Assembly: GCA_943370385.1 (NCBI GenBank) | Contig: CALRQT020000013.1 | Location: 33,402-97,401, forward strand | From: BAIKAL-G1 sp943370385 | GTDB taxonomy: Bacteria > Cyanobacteriota > Cyanobacteriia > PCC-6307 > Cyanobiaceae | DNA length: 64,000 bases | Direction of reading: 5' to 3' | Part shown: positions 53,543 to 61,987 of the stretch, piece by piece | Layout of the letters: every line of letters starts with the position of its first letter | How positions within the stretch are numbered: the stretch's first letter is position 1 | Notes under the pieces: model-generated | Seen by the model: the letters and a program-made list of their open reading frames with translations, nothing else | The model's database searches: none | Told to the model about the DNA's origin: nothing | Translations under genes and position numbers: made by a program

Positions 53543-54541
53543 TCATTGCCTTCCCTCCACCTGCACTAGGTAAGCCTCTACCCAGTCATGGTGCTGCTTC
53601 TGGGTAATCGCCGCCGCTACCGAGGCACCCTCAGCTAGACGGAACCGTTGGCGAAAGGCCGTGACCAGGGCTTCCAGCTGGGGCCGGGGCAGGCCGCGGA
53701 TGGCGCCATGGAGCTGCTGGATCACCTCAGGCGTTAGGGCCGCCAGGCCAACAGCGCCGGGCTCCGCCGGCGAGATAGCCAGAGTCGGGGCCTGCACTTG
53801 GGGCCTGATCGCCCTCGTCTCCGGTAGTGGCCTGGGTTGACCCGCCTGGACAACGGGCCTCTGAGCCTGGGGCGCCCGCTCCTCCCGCACGGAACTGGTG
53901 ACCTGCCGCTGCTGCTTGTCGTAGAGGGCGAGCCCGAAGGGATTGCCAAAGGTCATCAGGGCTCGCTTCATGGCATCGGTTTCGGCCTCCTTGAGGGCGG
54001 ATTCATGGGCAAGGCCCAGATCGACGTCGATGCCGTGGCCGGCGCCGCTGCCCTCCCTCACCAGGGACGTGGCCCCATTGGCCTGGCTACCGAGGCGGAT
54101 GCGGACCCGGGCGACGTAGGTGACGCCCCAGCCTGGCTTCTGGTCCCGGCCGATGGGGCGCTGACTTTCGGAAACGCAGCGCAGCTCGATCGTTTCGCGC
54201 TGCCAGCCATCAAAGCCAAAGATCCGGTTCGCCTCGCGAATCGCCACCCAACCCTCCAAGTAGTTCAGGGAACGGCCTGCCTGGGAGCGGGTCTGCACAT
54301 TGGCTCGGTTGAGGGGAGCGGCCAAGGCGGCGGTTTGCTCAGGGGAGAGCAGCCCGCCGGGTTCTGCTGGGGTTGCGGCCGGGAGATCCGGGAGTTTGGG
54401 GCTGGCTGGCCTTTCGGTCTTCTGGATAGCCGTAGCCTCGGCCTCCGGCCGTCGCAGGAACTGCAGGGCGGATGACTTCTGGACCGAGCTGGCAGGAGCG
54501 GCTGGCCTGGATCCGTTGGTGGTAGGGATGGTGCTGGTCAT
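53543..54541 (-). CDS. Rad52-like single-strand annealing protein
   Basis: A 332-residue protein. Residues about 70-200 match the Rad52/22 fold pattern: LNYLEGWVAIREANRIFGFDGW, a beta region with VTYVARVRIRL, REGSGAGHG and the helix LAHESALKEAETDAMKRALMTFG. A Pro-rich linker leads to a C-terminal module (LTPEVIQQLHGAIRGLPRP, TAFRQRF, TQKQHHDWVEAYL) shared with the ERF-like protein at 22542. First 60 residues are disordered. It heads away from the Gp157- and DUF2493-type genes, which are on the same strand and transcribed before it. Confidence 0.75.
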   Translation of the reverse strand: MTSTIPTTNGSRPAAPASSVQKSSALQFLRRPEAEATAIQKTERPASPKLPDLPAATPAEPGGLLSPEQTAALAAPLNRANVQTRSQAGRSLNYLEGWVAIREANRIFGFDGWQRETIELRCVSESQRPIGRDQKPGWGVTYVARVRIRLGSQANGATSLVREGSGAGHGIDVDLGLAHESALKEAETDAMKRALMTFGNPFGLALYDKQQRQVTSSVREERAPQAQRPVVQAGQPRPLPETRAIRPQVQAPTLAISPAEPGAVGLAALTPEVIQQLHGAIRGLPRPQLEALVTAFRQRFRLAEGASVAAAITQKQHHDWVEAYLVQVEGRQ

Positions 54542-54635
54542 GGCCTGGTTTGGATGGATGGGCAGTAGGTGGATCGGAAGGGAATGGGACCTGGCTATTT
54601 CGCCTGCCCCCTGAATCGAGACCCCCTGTGGGGGG

Positions 54636-55274
54636 TCAGTGGATCGACCAGCTGCGCCGGGTCACCAGCTGGGCGCCTTGGATCTGCTGGCCGGCCTTGA
54701 GGGCTGCCTTGATGGCTCCTTTATCGGGTGCCGTGGCCGTGGTGATGCGCAGCCATTCGGGCGCGAGCTCTTCCTCGGCGCTGATCTCGACGGCCTCACT
54801 GCGGCGACTGGTGAGCTCGTGGTGGGGAAAGGAGAAGCGGGTGGCTGCTGGCTGCAGGCGGGTGAGCACAAACACCAGGGTGTTTTCCAGGGCATCGGCC
54901 CGGCGCTGATCGCACTTAGCTAGTTCCACCAGGCGTTTGGCCTGTTGCTGGCGGTAGCTCCCCTGGGCGCGCAGGTGATCGATCACCCAGCAGGTGGCAT
55001 CGGCCTTCCTGGCCAGGGCCTCGCGGTTGCCTTCCTCCATGAGGAGGGCATCTTCCAAGGCCTTGATGGCAGCCTGCTGCTGCTCGGGCTCATCGGTCTC
55101 CAGCTGATCGGCTAGGCGGGCGATGCGGGCGGTGAGCTCCTGGGCCTCGATGCCGAGGTTCCAGAGGCTGGGGACTGCTTTGACTGGTGCTGCTGGACCT
55201 AGTGCTGCTGGAGCTGGGACGGCTACGGGCTTGGTAGGAACTGGCGCCAGGCCGGTAGGGGTGGAACGGGACAT
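54636..55274 (-). CDS. Gp157-like protein
   Basis: A 212-residue protein. After a Pro-rich start, a long helical region (NLGIEAQELTARIARLADQ, ALMEEGNREALARKADATCW, AQGSYRQQQAKRLVELAKC) is followed by a C-terminal beta part ending IKAALKAGQQIQGAQLV. The helical stretch plus final Lys-Lys-Ala-Leu-Lys-type signature matches the siphovirus Gp157 family found near recombination genes. It lies 95 bp from the Rad52-like gene, same direction. Confidence 0.65.
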   Translation of the reverse strand: MSRSTPTGLAPVPTKPVAVPAPAALGPAAPVKAVPSLWNLGIEAQELTARIARLADQLETDEPEQQQAAIKALEDALLMEEGNREALARKADATCWVIDHLRAQGSYRQQQAKRLVELAKCDQRRADALENTLVFVLTRLQPAATRFSFPHHELTSRRSEAVEISAEEELAPEWLRITTATAPDKGAIKAALKAGQQIQGAQLVTRRSWSIH

Positions 55275-55328
55275 GGGCTTAGGGCAAAGGGCTGGAACCA
55301 AAGAGAGAAACGAAGGGCTTATGGCCCC

Positions 55329-55799
55329 TCAGGGCTGGATCTCGACCAAGGCGATGGGCTCGCCATCAGCCGCGATCAGGTGACGGGCCTGGCGCACCAG
55401 GGAGGCGGTGCCTGAGGCGCCGGGGAAGGCGACCACCAGTACCAAGGCCTGGGCTGGGGATGCCTGCTCCAGGGCTTGGCGCAGCAGCTGGCCATTACGC
55501 AATGGGCCCGCGGCCCGGCCATAGCGGCCCCATTCGGCAGGGATGACCTCCACTGGCCAGGCGAGGGAGCGGGCGGCGTGATCGATCAGGCGATCGGCAC
55601 CGCGGGCACCGCCATGGAGGAGGCGCAACACAGGCCGGCCGGCACTGGCCTTAAACAGCGCGATGGCGATTCGCTCGGCAGGCCAATCGAGAGCACGGCC
55701 GCCACCGGCGACGATCACTAGAGGGGCTGATTCATTGCTGAGGGGATCAGAACGGAACCGCGCCAAGGCAGCGGCCTGGAAATCAAGGATCTGGGCCAT
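55329..55799 (-). CDS. DUF2493/SLOG-domain protein
   Basis: A 156-residue protein: VIVAGGGRALDWPAERIAIAL, LRLLHGGARGADRLIDHAAR, then AEWGRYGRAAGPLRNGQLL and LVLVVAFPGASGTASLVRQA. This is the DUF2493/YspA SLOG pattern, thought to bind nucleotide-derived ligands. ATG 55799 places the conserved strand near the start. Clustered with Gp157- and Rad52-like genes. Confidence 0.7.
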   Translation of the reverse strand: MAQILDFQAAALARFRSDPLSNESAPLVIVAGGGRALDWPAERIAIALFKASAGRPVLRLLHGGARGADRLIDHAARSLAWPVEVIPAEWGRYGRAAGPLRNGQLLRQALEQASPAQALVLVVAFPGASGTASLVRQARHLIAADGEPIALVEIQP

Positions 55800-56737
55800 T
55801 GGCAATAGGCAAAACAGCAACGCACCAAGCTCCGATCAGCGCCTTGTGGGGGCGGGATGGGAGGAGCAAGCCCAGCTCCCGGCGGGCTTTCCTGGTGGCC
55901 TTAATTCTATCAATACGGGCGTACTATGGGACGCTTTGACTGATTAGGAAGGGTGATCTTTTGCGGTTACGAAAGGGTTTAGGGCGAACCAAAAAGGTGG
56001 AACACTGCGGCCGCCCAGGGCGGAGCTTCGGTAATTATCAGAGCGCTAGTGTTAGCGAAATGCCAACACGATTGGAGGAAAATAGATCCGTATTTTCATT
56101 GAAAGACCCGTGCCCGCAATGGGTAACCTCAGCCACCGCAGTCGCGGGAGGGGAGCTCTGGCCTTGTTGACCCAACAGCACCAGCCCCCGGCGGCGGCGT
56201 TCACAGAACCTCAGGCGAGGGCAAGGGTGCGGCGCAGCCGCACTCGCAACGCCCTTGCGCCGCCTGACACAATCCAGCCACGCCGCCGGATGGTTTAGGG
56301 CGAGCTTTGCCGCGTAGACCCAAAGCGAATGAAGGCATGCGCAGGATTTGTCGCTGATGTTTAAGGCTAAACCTGTTTTGCTCTACATCACCTAATGCTA
56401 TTCCATCGGGGATCTACATTAGAGCAACTTAATCAGACGATTTCCTTGTTCCCTCCCCCCAGTGTAAAGGCATTTGCGCCAATGGATCAAGTAGTAGTAG
56501 GCATCGCAAATAAGTATAATCTGGTTTTGCATGAGCGAGTTCATCTGGCGGCTTTCTAAGAAAGCCAAAGAATCCTTGCTCATTAAGCTTCGAGAGCTAT
56601 CGCTTTTTAGCGGTATACTGTTCAAAGCTCCTCGATTCGGGCCCCTGATGCCCTCGATGGAGATACAGCAGCGCCCGGCGCACGCACTTACTGAATTCCG
56701 AAGCTGGCGACAAAAATCCTGACCACCCCCGCACGCT
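55800..56737. other. long intergenic region with a direct repeat
   Basis: More than 900 bp without a convincing gene. A minus-strand frame (56419-57045) crosses it but is made of Arg/Ala-rich sequence antisense to the likely plus-strand gene, so it was rejected. A direct repeat lies at 56263-56300. Confidence 0.5.
56263..56300 (+). repeat. direct repeat, left copy
   Basis: About 38 bp that recur at 57370-57408 with roughly 80 percent identity; the shared core is CGCCGCCGGATGGTTT. The two copies bracket a 1.1-kb segment with strong strand skew. Confidence 0.6.
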
Positions 56738-57115
56738 GTGGCACCTACACCTCTCCCGCCTCCTCCCTCGCCACGCGCTTCAAGTGAGCGTGACGCCCGC
56801 ACGCAGCGCCGCCTCGACGCAGCCCGCGCCGCCCGCGCCCGCCGCCTCCACCGCACCCCCGCCCCCACCCTCCGCGACCGCGCAGCAGCCCTCCGCCACC
56901 GCACCCGCCAATACCACACCTTCCTCCAAGTCATAGCCCTCAGCGCCCTAGCCGGCGCCCCCCTGACCCTCATCGCCCTCCCCCACCTCAGCGCCCACCT
57001 CCGCATGAACCAATGCCAGGAGATGGTGCAGAAGATGGCGATCATCGAGGGCCGCTACATGACCTCCGACGAAGCCCGTCTGAACTGCGAAGTCGCCCGC
57101 GATCGCGGGCGCTAG
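56738..57115 (+). CDS. putative small membrane protein in a strand-skewed segment
   Basis: A 125-residue frame: Pro/Arg/Ala-rich first half (DARTQRRLDAARAARARRLH), a membrane segment at about 65-85 (VIALSALAGAPLTLIALPHL), then a well-formed helix MNQCQEMVQKMAIIEGRYMT and DEARLNCEVARDR. The C-terminal third looks genuinely coding. The coding strand is extremely C-rich, unlike neighbouring genes, suggesting foreign origin. Confidence 0.45.
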   Translation: MAPTPLPPPPSPRASSERDARTQRRLDAARAARARRLHRTPAPTLRDRAAALRHRTRQYHTFLQVIALSALAGAPLTLIALPHLSAHLRMNQCQEMVQKMAIIEGRYMTSDEARLNCEVARDRGR

Positions 57116-57369
57116 CCCCGGCGCACCCACACCCCAGCGCCCGGCAACCTCGGCTACCGACCCACCGCCCGCGCCCCCCTGACCCCCACTGCCCCGCCCC
57201 CCGCGCCTTCCACCCCCAGCGATAGCGCCGAAGGCGCGGGCGCGGCGCCCCGCTACGCCCCCACGCCGGCGTTCGCCGCCGCCGCCGCCGTAAAACGCCG
57301 CCCCGACAAGACGGGCTGACGTGACCCCCGTAGTCAATGAGCACCTCAACGCCTGGATAAAAAGCGCCT
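57116..57369. other. C-rich strand-skewed spacer
   Basis: About 250 bp of plus-strand sequence very rich in C with few G/T, including a GCCGCC run near 57270-57290. No gene seen. It ends just before the right direct repeat. Confidence 0.45.
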
Positions 57370-57408
57370 CCTAATACAATCAACTCCCGCCGCCGGATGG
57401 TTTGAGGG
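57370..57408 (+). repeat. direct repeat, right copy
   Basis: Partner of the repeat at 56263-56300, sharing the core CGCCGCCGGATGGTTT and a preceding ACAATC. Confidence 0.6.
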
Positions 57409-57496
57409 GGGTTGGCTCGTGGGAATGCTCCAGCTGCTTCGAGGCCAAGACATTGCCCCTAAGGCAGTCGAGCTAGGGGCAAATAGGACTACTTCT

Positions 57497-57751
57497 CTAG
57501 TAACTACGCTTCTCAAGACGCTCATCACTTAATTCCTCGGCAAGCGCATGCACGTCAGCAAGCATGGGCCAGTAGGAATCGATGAGGTCGCACTGCTGGG
57601 GCGAATCCTTTTTCATCGAACCGATGAGGATGCGCAAGACCTCTAATTCGTCCTGTAGGTCAACCAGTCGTTTTTCGCGCTTGTCCATCGGGCGGCTGCT
57701 CTCGGCTGCCTTGCTTCCCTCGGTATCGACCAGCTTTCTGTATTGGATCAA
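57497..57751 (-). CDS. small hypothetical protein
   Basis: An 84-residue helical frame (MDKREKRLVDLQDELEVLRI, LIDSYWPMLADVHALAEELS). Composition is coding-like. Start uncertain: the first ATG lies inside a decayed fragment of another gene, and ATG 57688 (MDKREKR) is a good alternative. Family unknown. Confidence 0.4.
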   Translation of the reverse strand: MIQYRKLVDTEGSKAAESSRPMDKREKRLVDLQDELEVLRILIGSMKKDSPQQCDLIDSYWPMLADVHALAEELSDERLEKRSY

Positions 57752-57805
57752 TCGGCGTAGATCACCCCGCCCCCCCGGCCAGGCGAACCCGATCTTGGTG
57801 GCCTA
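57748..57805 (-). pseudogene. 3' fragment related to the gene at 61988
   Basis: On the minus strand the end of this stretch reads GRGGGVIYAD and stop, against WPGVGVVYAD and stop at the end of the gene at 61988-62266. A seven-C run breaks the frame. A short remnant of a paralogue. Confidence 0.45.
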
Positions 57806-57844
57806 ATTGAGCAGCAAGCAACCCGTAGCGAGAGCGCGCGGCTA

Positions 57845-57931
57845 CTGCGGTGCGGTGGCGTCCATGCCATGGGCTCTCTGGATGCCCTGCGCAGAGCACA
57901 CCCATCAGGGATTCTTTGGGTTTCATCCGTA
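57845..57931 (+). pseudogene. remnant of a DUF3721-type gene
   Basis: One frame gives CGGVHAMGSL and, after a one-base shift, the next gives LWMPCAEHTHQGF before a stop. This matches the C-terminal DUF3721 block of the protein at 302-730 (CSGVHAMGSLWMPC). Only the last 25-30 codons survive. Confidence 0.7.
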
Positions 57932-57963
57932 GGCCCAGAATGAAGGCAATGGGCTCTCAGCTG

Positions 57964-58569
57964 ATGAACCGCATCCACTGGCAATTGAGTGTGCTGGCCC
58001 TTGCTGCAACGGGCCTTGCCTTGGCACCGGCGGCTGCCTGGGCCCATGTCGATGGCCACCACGGCGGTGGTTTCCTGGCTGGCTTGCTTCATCCCATCTC
58101 GGGCCTTGATCACGTTGTGGCGATGGTGGCCGTGGGTCTGTGGGGGGCGGTGCTCGGCCCTCCGGCCCTTTGGGTGCTGCCGGTGGCCTTTCCCCTGGTG
58201 ATGGCCTTCGGGGGACTGCTGGGGCTGCTCGGCGTGCCGATTCCGGGGGTGGAAATCGGCATCGCCTTCTCGGGTCTGGTGATGGGACTGATGGTGCTGC
58301 TTGAACTCAGACCACCGCTCTGGCTGGCGGCGCTGATCGTCTCTGCCTTTGCCGTGTTTCACGGCCATGCCCATGGCGCTGAACTGCCCGCCGGCAGCAA
58401 CGCGCTGCTCTACAGCCTCGCGTTTGTGATCGCCACCGGCCTTTTGCACCTGCTGGGGATCCTGCTGGGCGAGACGCGCCGCTGGCCCGGTGGCCGGCGC
58501 TTTGTCCAGGGAGCTGGTGGGGTCGTGGCGCTGGTGGGGCTGTGGTTCCTGGAGCAGGCCCTCACATGA
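57964..58569 (+). CDS. hupE: HupE/UreJ-family nickel/cobalt permease
   Basis: A 201-residue protein. A signal-like first helix ends in AWAHVDGHH, followed by the family signature HPISGLDHVVAMVAVGLWGA and five or six more membrane helices, with a conserved FHGHAHGAELP. HupE/UreJ proteins bring in nickel (or cobalt) for hydrogenase or urease. Start ATG 57964 is chosen; ATG 57940 is also in frame. It overlaps the next gene by four bases. Confidence 0.85.
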   Translation: MNRIHWQLSVLALAATGLALAPAAAWAHVDGHHGGGFLAGLLHPISGLDHVVAMVAVGLWGAVLGPPALWVLPVAFPLVMAFGGLLGLLGVPIPGVEIGIAFSGLVMGLMVLLELRPPLWLAALIVSAFAVFHGHAHGAELPAGSNALLYSLAFVIATGLLHLLGILLGETRRWPGGRRFVQGAGGVVALVGLWFLEQALT

Positions 58570-59117
58570 TCGCGCTCCTCGCCCACCTCACCCCAACTGG
58601 CTTCGGGCCCTGGACTGATGGCATGGCACGGCTGTTTCTGGAGCCCACCGAGCTGCTGCTGGTGATTGCCCTGGTGCTGCTGGCGGCCCAGTCCGGCAGA
58701 CCCTGCACCAATCGTCTGCCGTTGCTTCTGCCGCTTGCCTGGCTGCTGGGCGGACTGATCGGTCTTCATTTGTCCGAGGAGCTGCTGCAGTCATTGGCCT
58801 GCACGGCCGTGGTGGCAGCCACCGGCTTGCTTGTGGCCCTGGGGGTGCGGCTGCGGGCGCAGGTGCTGTTGCCATCCGTCGTCCTCCTGGCTTCTGGGTT
58901 CGGCCTAGTGGCGGGTTCAGCGCTTGAAGGACACCCCGGTGCTCTGGCAGCCCTGCTGGGGGAGACCGTCGCCATCGCTGCCTTAACCACCCTGCTGGGC
59001 CAGCTGCTGGCTCCGCCCCATCCCCGCTGGCGGGCTATCGCTATCCGGGTGGGCGGCAGCTGGATCACCGCCGCCTCGATGCTGATGGTCGGTTGGCTGG
59101 TCCGTCACCCAAGGTGA
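58566..59117 (+). CDS. second HupE/UreJ-like membrane protein
   Basis: A 183-residue protein with about six membrane helices (ELLLVIALVLLAAQSG, LLLPLAWLLGGLIGLHLS, CTAVVAATGLLVALGV). It resembles HupE/UreJ in size and helix pattern but lacks the N-terminal His-rich signature. It is translationally coupled to HupE (ATGA), so the two probably work together in metal uptake. Confidence 0.65.
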   Translation: MIALLAHLTPTGFGPWTDGMARLFLEPTELLLVIALVLLAAQSGRPCTNRLPLLLPLAWLLGGLIGLHLSEELLQSLACTAVVAATGLLVALGVRLRAQVLLPSVVLLASGFGLVAGSALEGHPGALAALLGETVAIAALTTLLGQLLAPPHPRWRAIAIRVGGSWITAASMLMVGWLVRHPR

Positions 59118-59321
59118 GGCTCCTGGAGCCGGCCTCACCCTCAATGGAGATCCCAGTTCCAGTTGGTCATCTGGAGGCAACGAGGAGAGTCTGGTGGGCT
59201 GCAGGGTTCTCCTGAGCTGAGTCCGGCGCTGTTCCGCAGCTGCGATGGAGCCTGGCTCCTCAGTCAGAACACTCGCTGCTGCAACCCATCCATCACTTCT
59301 GGCAGGTCCATAGTGAAGCTC

Positions 59322-59567
59322 ATGCCAGCTCGGCTGGCCAGCCTCCTCGGCATGGATGGCCTGAGTGGACTCTTCGTTGTTCCGACCCCGGCACCAGCGC
59401 TGGAGATGCCCATCGCCGAGGGCTTCCTGCCGGTTCAGTGGGCTGCTTTCTGGTGGTTGGTGTCGCTGCCCTTCATGCTGGTTCGTCTGCGCCCCCAGTC
59501 CCCCCGCAGGCCCACCCTCCTGACGTGGTCAGGTTTTCTGCGGGGGAATGCCACTCTTCTGTCTTAG
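59322..59567 (+). pseudogene. truncated CbiM-type cobalt/nickel transporter gene
   Basis: About 80 codons. The stretch MPIAEGFLPVQWAAFWWLVSLPFMLV matches the start of CbiM/NikM energy-coupling proteins, whose normal length is over 200 residues; here the frame ends after a basic segment. It lies 200 bp after the two HupE/UreJ-like genes, consistent with a former nickel/cobalt uptake cluster. Likely nonfunctional. Confidence 0.6.
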
Positions 59568-59576
59568 CTCCCCTGG

Positions 59577-60623
59577 TCAGCAGAGCGATTGCGCGATCGC
59601 GTTGCACTGCTGCTCCAGCAGGCCGATGCGCTCCATCAAATCGCCGAACGCTGGCACCTGGCCTCGCAGCATCCCCGAGCTGGTCATGGCTGTGTAGTCG
59701 GTTTCGAGCGCCTCCCGGCCGTCACCGGTTGGCACCAACTGCAGATCGCCACTGAGTGCCTGGAGGTAGTTGATCGGCGGCTTGCGCCAGAAGTCCTCCT
59801 TCTGCTGTGCCACCTCAATGGCGAGTTCCCGATCACGCATCGCGGCTTCCGCGATGCCAGCACTGGCCAGACGATCGAGGTCGTACCAGTGCCGTGAATA
59901 ACGGTCGCCTTCTCCGCTGCCCCAGCTCCCTTTTCGGCAGGCGACATGAATCGCCGCGGCCTTCTCCAGGAAGGTGCGCTTGGGGTCCATCACCAGGGGG
60001 TGGGCCATTGGGAAAGCCAGCATGGTGAGGTGAGTCGCTGCCTCGCAGGCAATCGGCATCGCTCCATGGGGCTCGCCGGTGGAGTGGGCGCCGAACTCCA
60101 GCAGCACCGTGGGCCGGATATAGCCAAAGCTCCAGTCAGGAGCCGGGATCAGGGGCTGGTAGCGCAGAACGATGGTGGGTGGTTGCCGGCGATCCGGTTC
60201 GGCAGCTTTCAACGACAGATCCAGAGGAAAGCCTGCTGCGGCGACCGCACGCTGGAGCAGCGGCAGCGGGATTTCCTGCACCCATTGCTTGAGCTTTCTG
60301 TCGGCAAGCTTGCGGCGAATCTGAGCCTGGCTGGGGCTGGCAGCGGCAGACAGGTCAACCTCAGGCCAGAGGTGCTGAATGTTGAGGGTCAGATCAACGT
60401 CCTCCGAAAAGCGCTCGATCAGCCCATGGGCCTTGGAGAGCGACGTGCCCCCTTTGAAGGTGAGGGAGGCGAGCAGCTGCTCGTCTGCCCCGAGTGTTTG
60501 CAGCGCCCAGACCACCCAGATGTCCTTTTCTAGGAGGTAGGCCGGCCAGCCGCTTTCGGAAGCCGCCACCTCCAGGGCTTCTCGCTGATCGGCTGCTGAC
60601 AACGAGATCCAGGACTCAGCCAT
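59577..60623 (-). CDS. abiEii: AbiEii nucleotidyltransferase toxin
   Basis: A 348-residue protein. LEKDIWVVWALQTLG, then LTFKGGTSLSKAHGLIERFSEDVDLTL gives the nucleotidyltransferase GS...DxD core. A later motif KRTFLEKAAAIHVACRKG and YSRHWYDLDRLA fit the AbiEii (DUF1814) family. These enzymes add nucleotides to tRNA acceptor ends and cause abortive infection. It overlaps the AbiEi gene by eight bases. An alternative ATG is at 60632. Confidence 0.85.
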   Translation of the reverse strand: MAESWISLSAADQREALEVAASESGWPAYLLEKDIWVVWALQTLGADEQLLASLTFKGGTSLSKAHGLIERFSEDVDLTLNIQHLWPEVDLSAAASPSQAQIRRKLADRKLKQWVQEIPLPLLQRAVAAAGFPLDLSLKAAEPDRRQPPTIVLRYQPLIPAPDWSFGYIRPTVLLEFGAHSTGEPHGAMPIACEAATHLTMLAFPMAHPLVMDPKRTFLEKAAAIHVACRKGSWGSGEGDRYSRHWYDLDRLASAGIAEAAMRDRELAIEVAQQKEDFWRKPPINYLQALSGDLQLVPTGDGREALETDYTAMTSSGMLRGQVPAFGDLMERIGLLEQQCNAIAQSLC

Positions 60624-61224
60624 GCAGCTCATGTGCTGCCTGCTCGTTCAGCAGCTCCACCAGCCAGCTGGGCAGTTCGGCCCGCACTGCCAGCAGCGCA
60701 TCCCAATCCTGCTGGGGCAGGGCCTTGCGGAGCTTCGGTAGAGCGGCGCCGGCCTGATCGGGGCCCAGCCAGGCCAGGGCGCGGATCGCCTGGCCGGCAG
60801 GGCGATCGGCCAGCAGGAACTGCCAACGGGGTGCCTGGCGCAGGGTCACCTCCTGCTTGCCGAAGCGATAGCGCTTGCGGCTCCTGGTGCGGCTCAGAAA
60901 GGTCTGCTGCACGGGCACCTGGGTGGTGAGGCCCAGGGCATTGGCCGAAGCCACACCGCTGCTCAGTAGCTGGTCGCCCTGCTCGTCCTGCAGGCGGGCC
61001 ATCACCAGTTCCGGTGCCGGAGGGCGTGTGCCAAAACGACTATGCACCGGCAGGGCGTACCGGCCGCGGGTGATCTTCACCAGCTGGCCGCGGTTCGCCA
61101 GGCGTCGCAGGGCCTGGTCCACGGCATCCCGCTTGCCCAGGGCCAGGAATTCCTTGGCAGCCAGCAGGCTTCCCTCGGGCCGGCGGCCCGCTCTTTCCAG
61201 GATCTGGGCACTGAGGGCGGTCAT
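60616..61224 (-). CDS. abiEi: AbiEi antitoxin/repressor
   Basis: A 202-residue protein. An N-terminal winged helix (LGKRDAVDQALRRLANRGQLVKITRGRYALP) precedes a C-terminal domain with DUF6088-like features (SGVASANALGLTTQVP, YRFGKQEVTLRQAP). AbiEi binds inverted repeats in its own promoter; a perfect inverted repeat lies 34-61 bp upstream. First gene of the operon. Confidence 0.8.
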   Translation of the reverse strand: MTALSAQILERAGRRPEGSLLAAKEFLALGKRDAVDQALRRLANRGQLVKITRGRYALPVHSRFGTRPPAPELVMARLQDEQGDQLLSSGVASANALGLTTQVPVQQTFLSRTRSRKRYRFGKQEVTLRQAPRWQFLLADRPAGQAIRALAWLGPDQAGAALPKLRKALPQQDWDALLAVRAELPSWLVELLNEQAAHELHG

Positions 61225-61257
61225 GGCAGTTCAGGTGTGTTGTCTCGTGCGCTGATG

Positions 61258-61285
61258 TGTCAGAAGTGTACGCAAGTTTCTGACA
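61258..61285. promoter_or_regulatory. inverted-repeat operator of the abiE operon
   Basis: TGTCAGAA (61258-61265) and TTCTGACA (61278-61285), perfect inverted copies separated by 12 bp, directly upstream of the abiEi start at 61224. Palindromes at this position are the known binding sites of AbiEi in other systems. Confidence 0.7.
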
Positions 61286-61370
61286 CTTTGTCCACGGCCT
61301 TGGCGCTCCTGGTCTCCATTGCCGCAGATTCGGGCGCCCGTACTGGCAGGATTCCGAAACCCTGTCAGCC

Positions 61371-61951
61371 GGGCTTACGCATGGGAGGCGGTGCATGGGC
61401 GATCCCCTCCCCAGGTCAGCGGCCTTCGTCGCCAATCTCGCTATCCCCGAAGAGGACTGGCCTGACCTCGCCAGCGACGTGCTGCTCAGGACCCCCAGCC
61501 GCAAGGTCTGCATGACCTGACACTGGTTTCGGCACCACGCGGGGGTGAATTGCATCCCGGTGCTGACCTATCAGCGGCACCAAGGCTTGGTCGCCCATGG
61601 CGAGCACCTCACCAGCCGCTGGCAGGGCTGGACTGACGACCTGGAGCGTCAGAAGGGCTGGGCGCCGGAGGTGGCATCAGATCTGAACAATGCACGTCGG
61701 CGATCAGTCGCGCCGCGCACCGCTCTCCGCAGGAGGGTTGGATCCGTGATGGCCGTCAGGTGCTGCAGTTCAGGCCGCTCCGCTACGACCGTTGGAGTCA
61801 GTCTCTGCCCTCGCCCAAGGCCAACCACGTGCTGGTGGAGGCATTGGAGTTTGAGCCCTGCACCCTGCCCCTGTGGCGAGTGGCTTACAAGCAGCCGGAG
61901 GACCTGAACGTGGGCCCGGTGGTTCCTGATGGAGCAGTTTGGAAGGCGTGA
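61371..61951 (+). pseudogene. decayed hypothetical gene with in-frame stop and frameshift
   Basis: The frame reads LAIPEEDWPDLASDVLLRTP and KVCMT, then TGA at 61518-61520 in place of what looks like a Trp codon. It continues HWFRHHAGVNCIPVLTYQRH and LTSRWQGWTDDLERQKGW. Near 61700 the coding sense moves to another frame (LQFRPLRYDRWSQSLPSPKA, VEALEFEPCTLPLWRVAYK) and ends at 61951. Coherent composition shows one former gene. Family unknown. Confidence 0.6.
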
Positions 61952-61987
61952 GCTGAGCTGCCAATTCACAAGGCCCCGCTGGGCCGT

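Noticed and set aside
56419..57045. 208-codon minus-strand frame
   Set aside because: Mostly Arg/Ala low-complexity sequence antisense to the C-rich segment; a plus-strand gene with a good C-terminal helix fits better.
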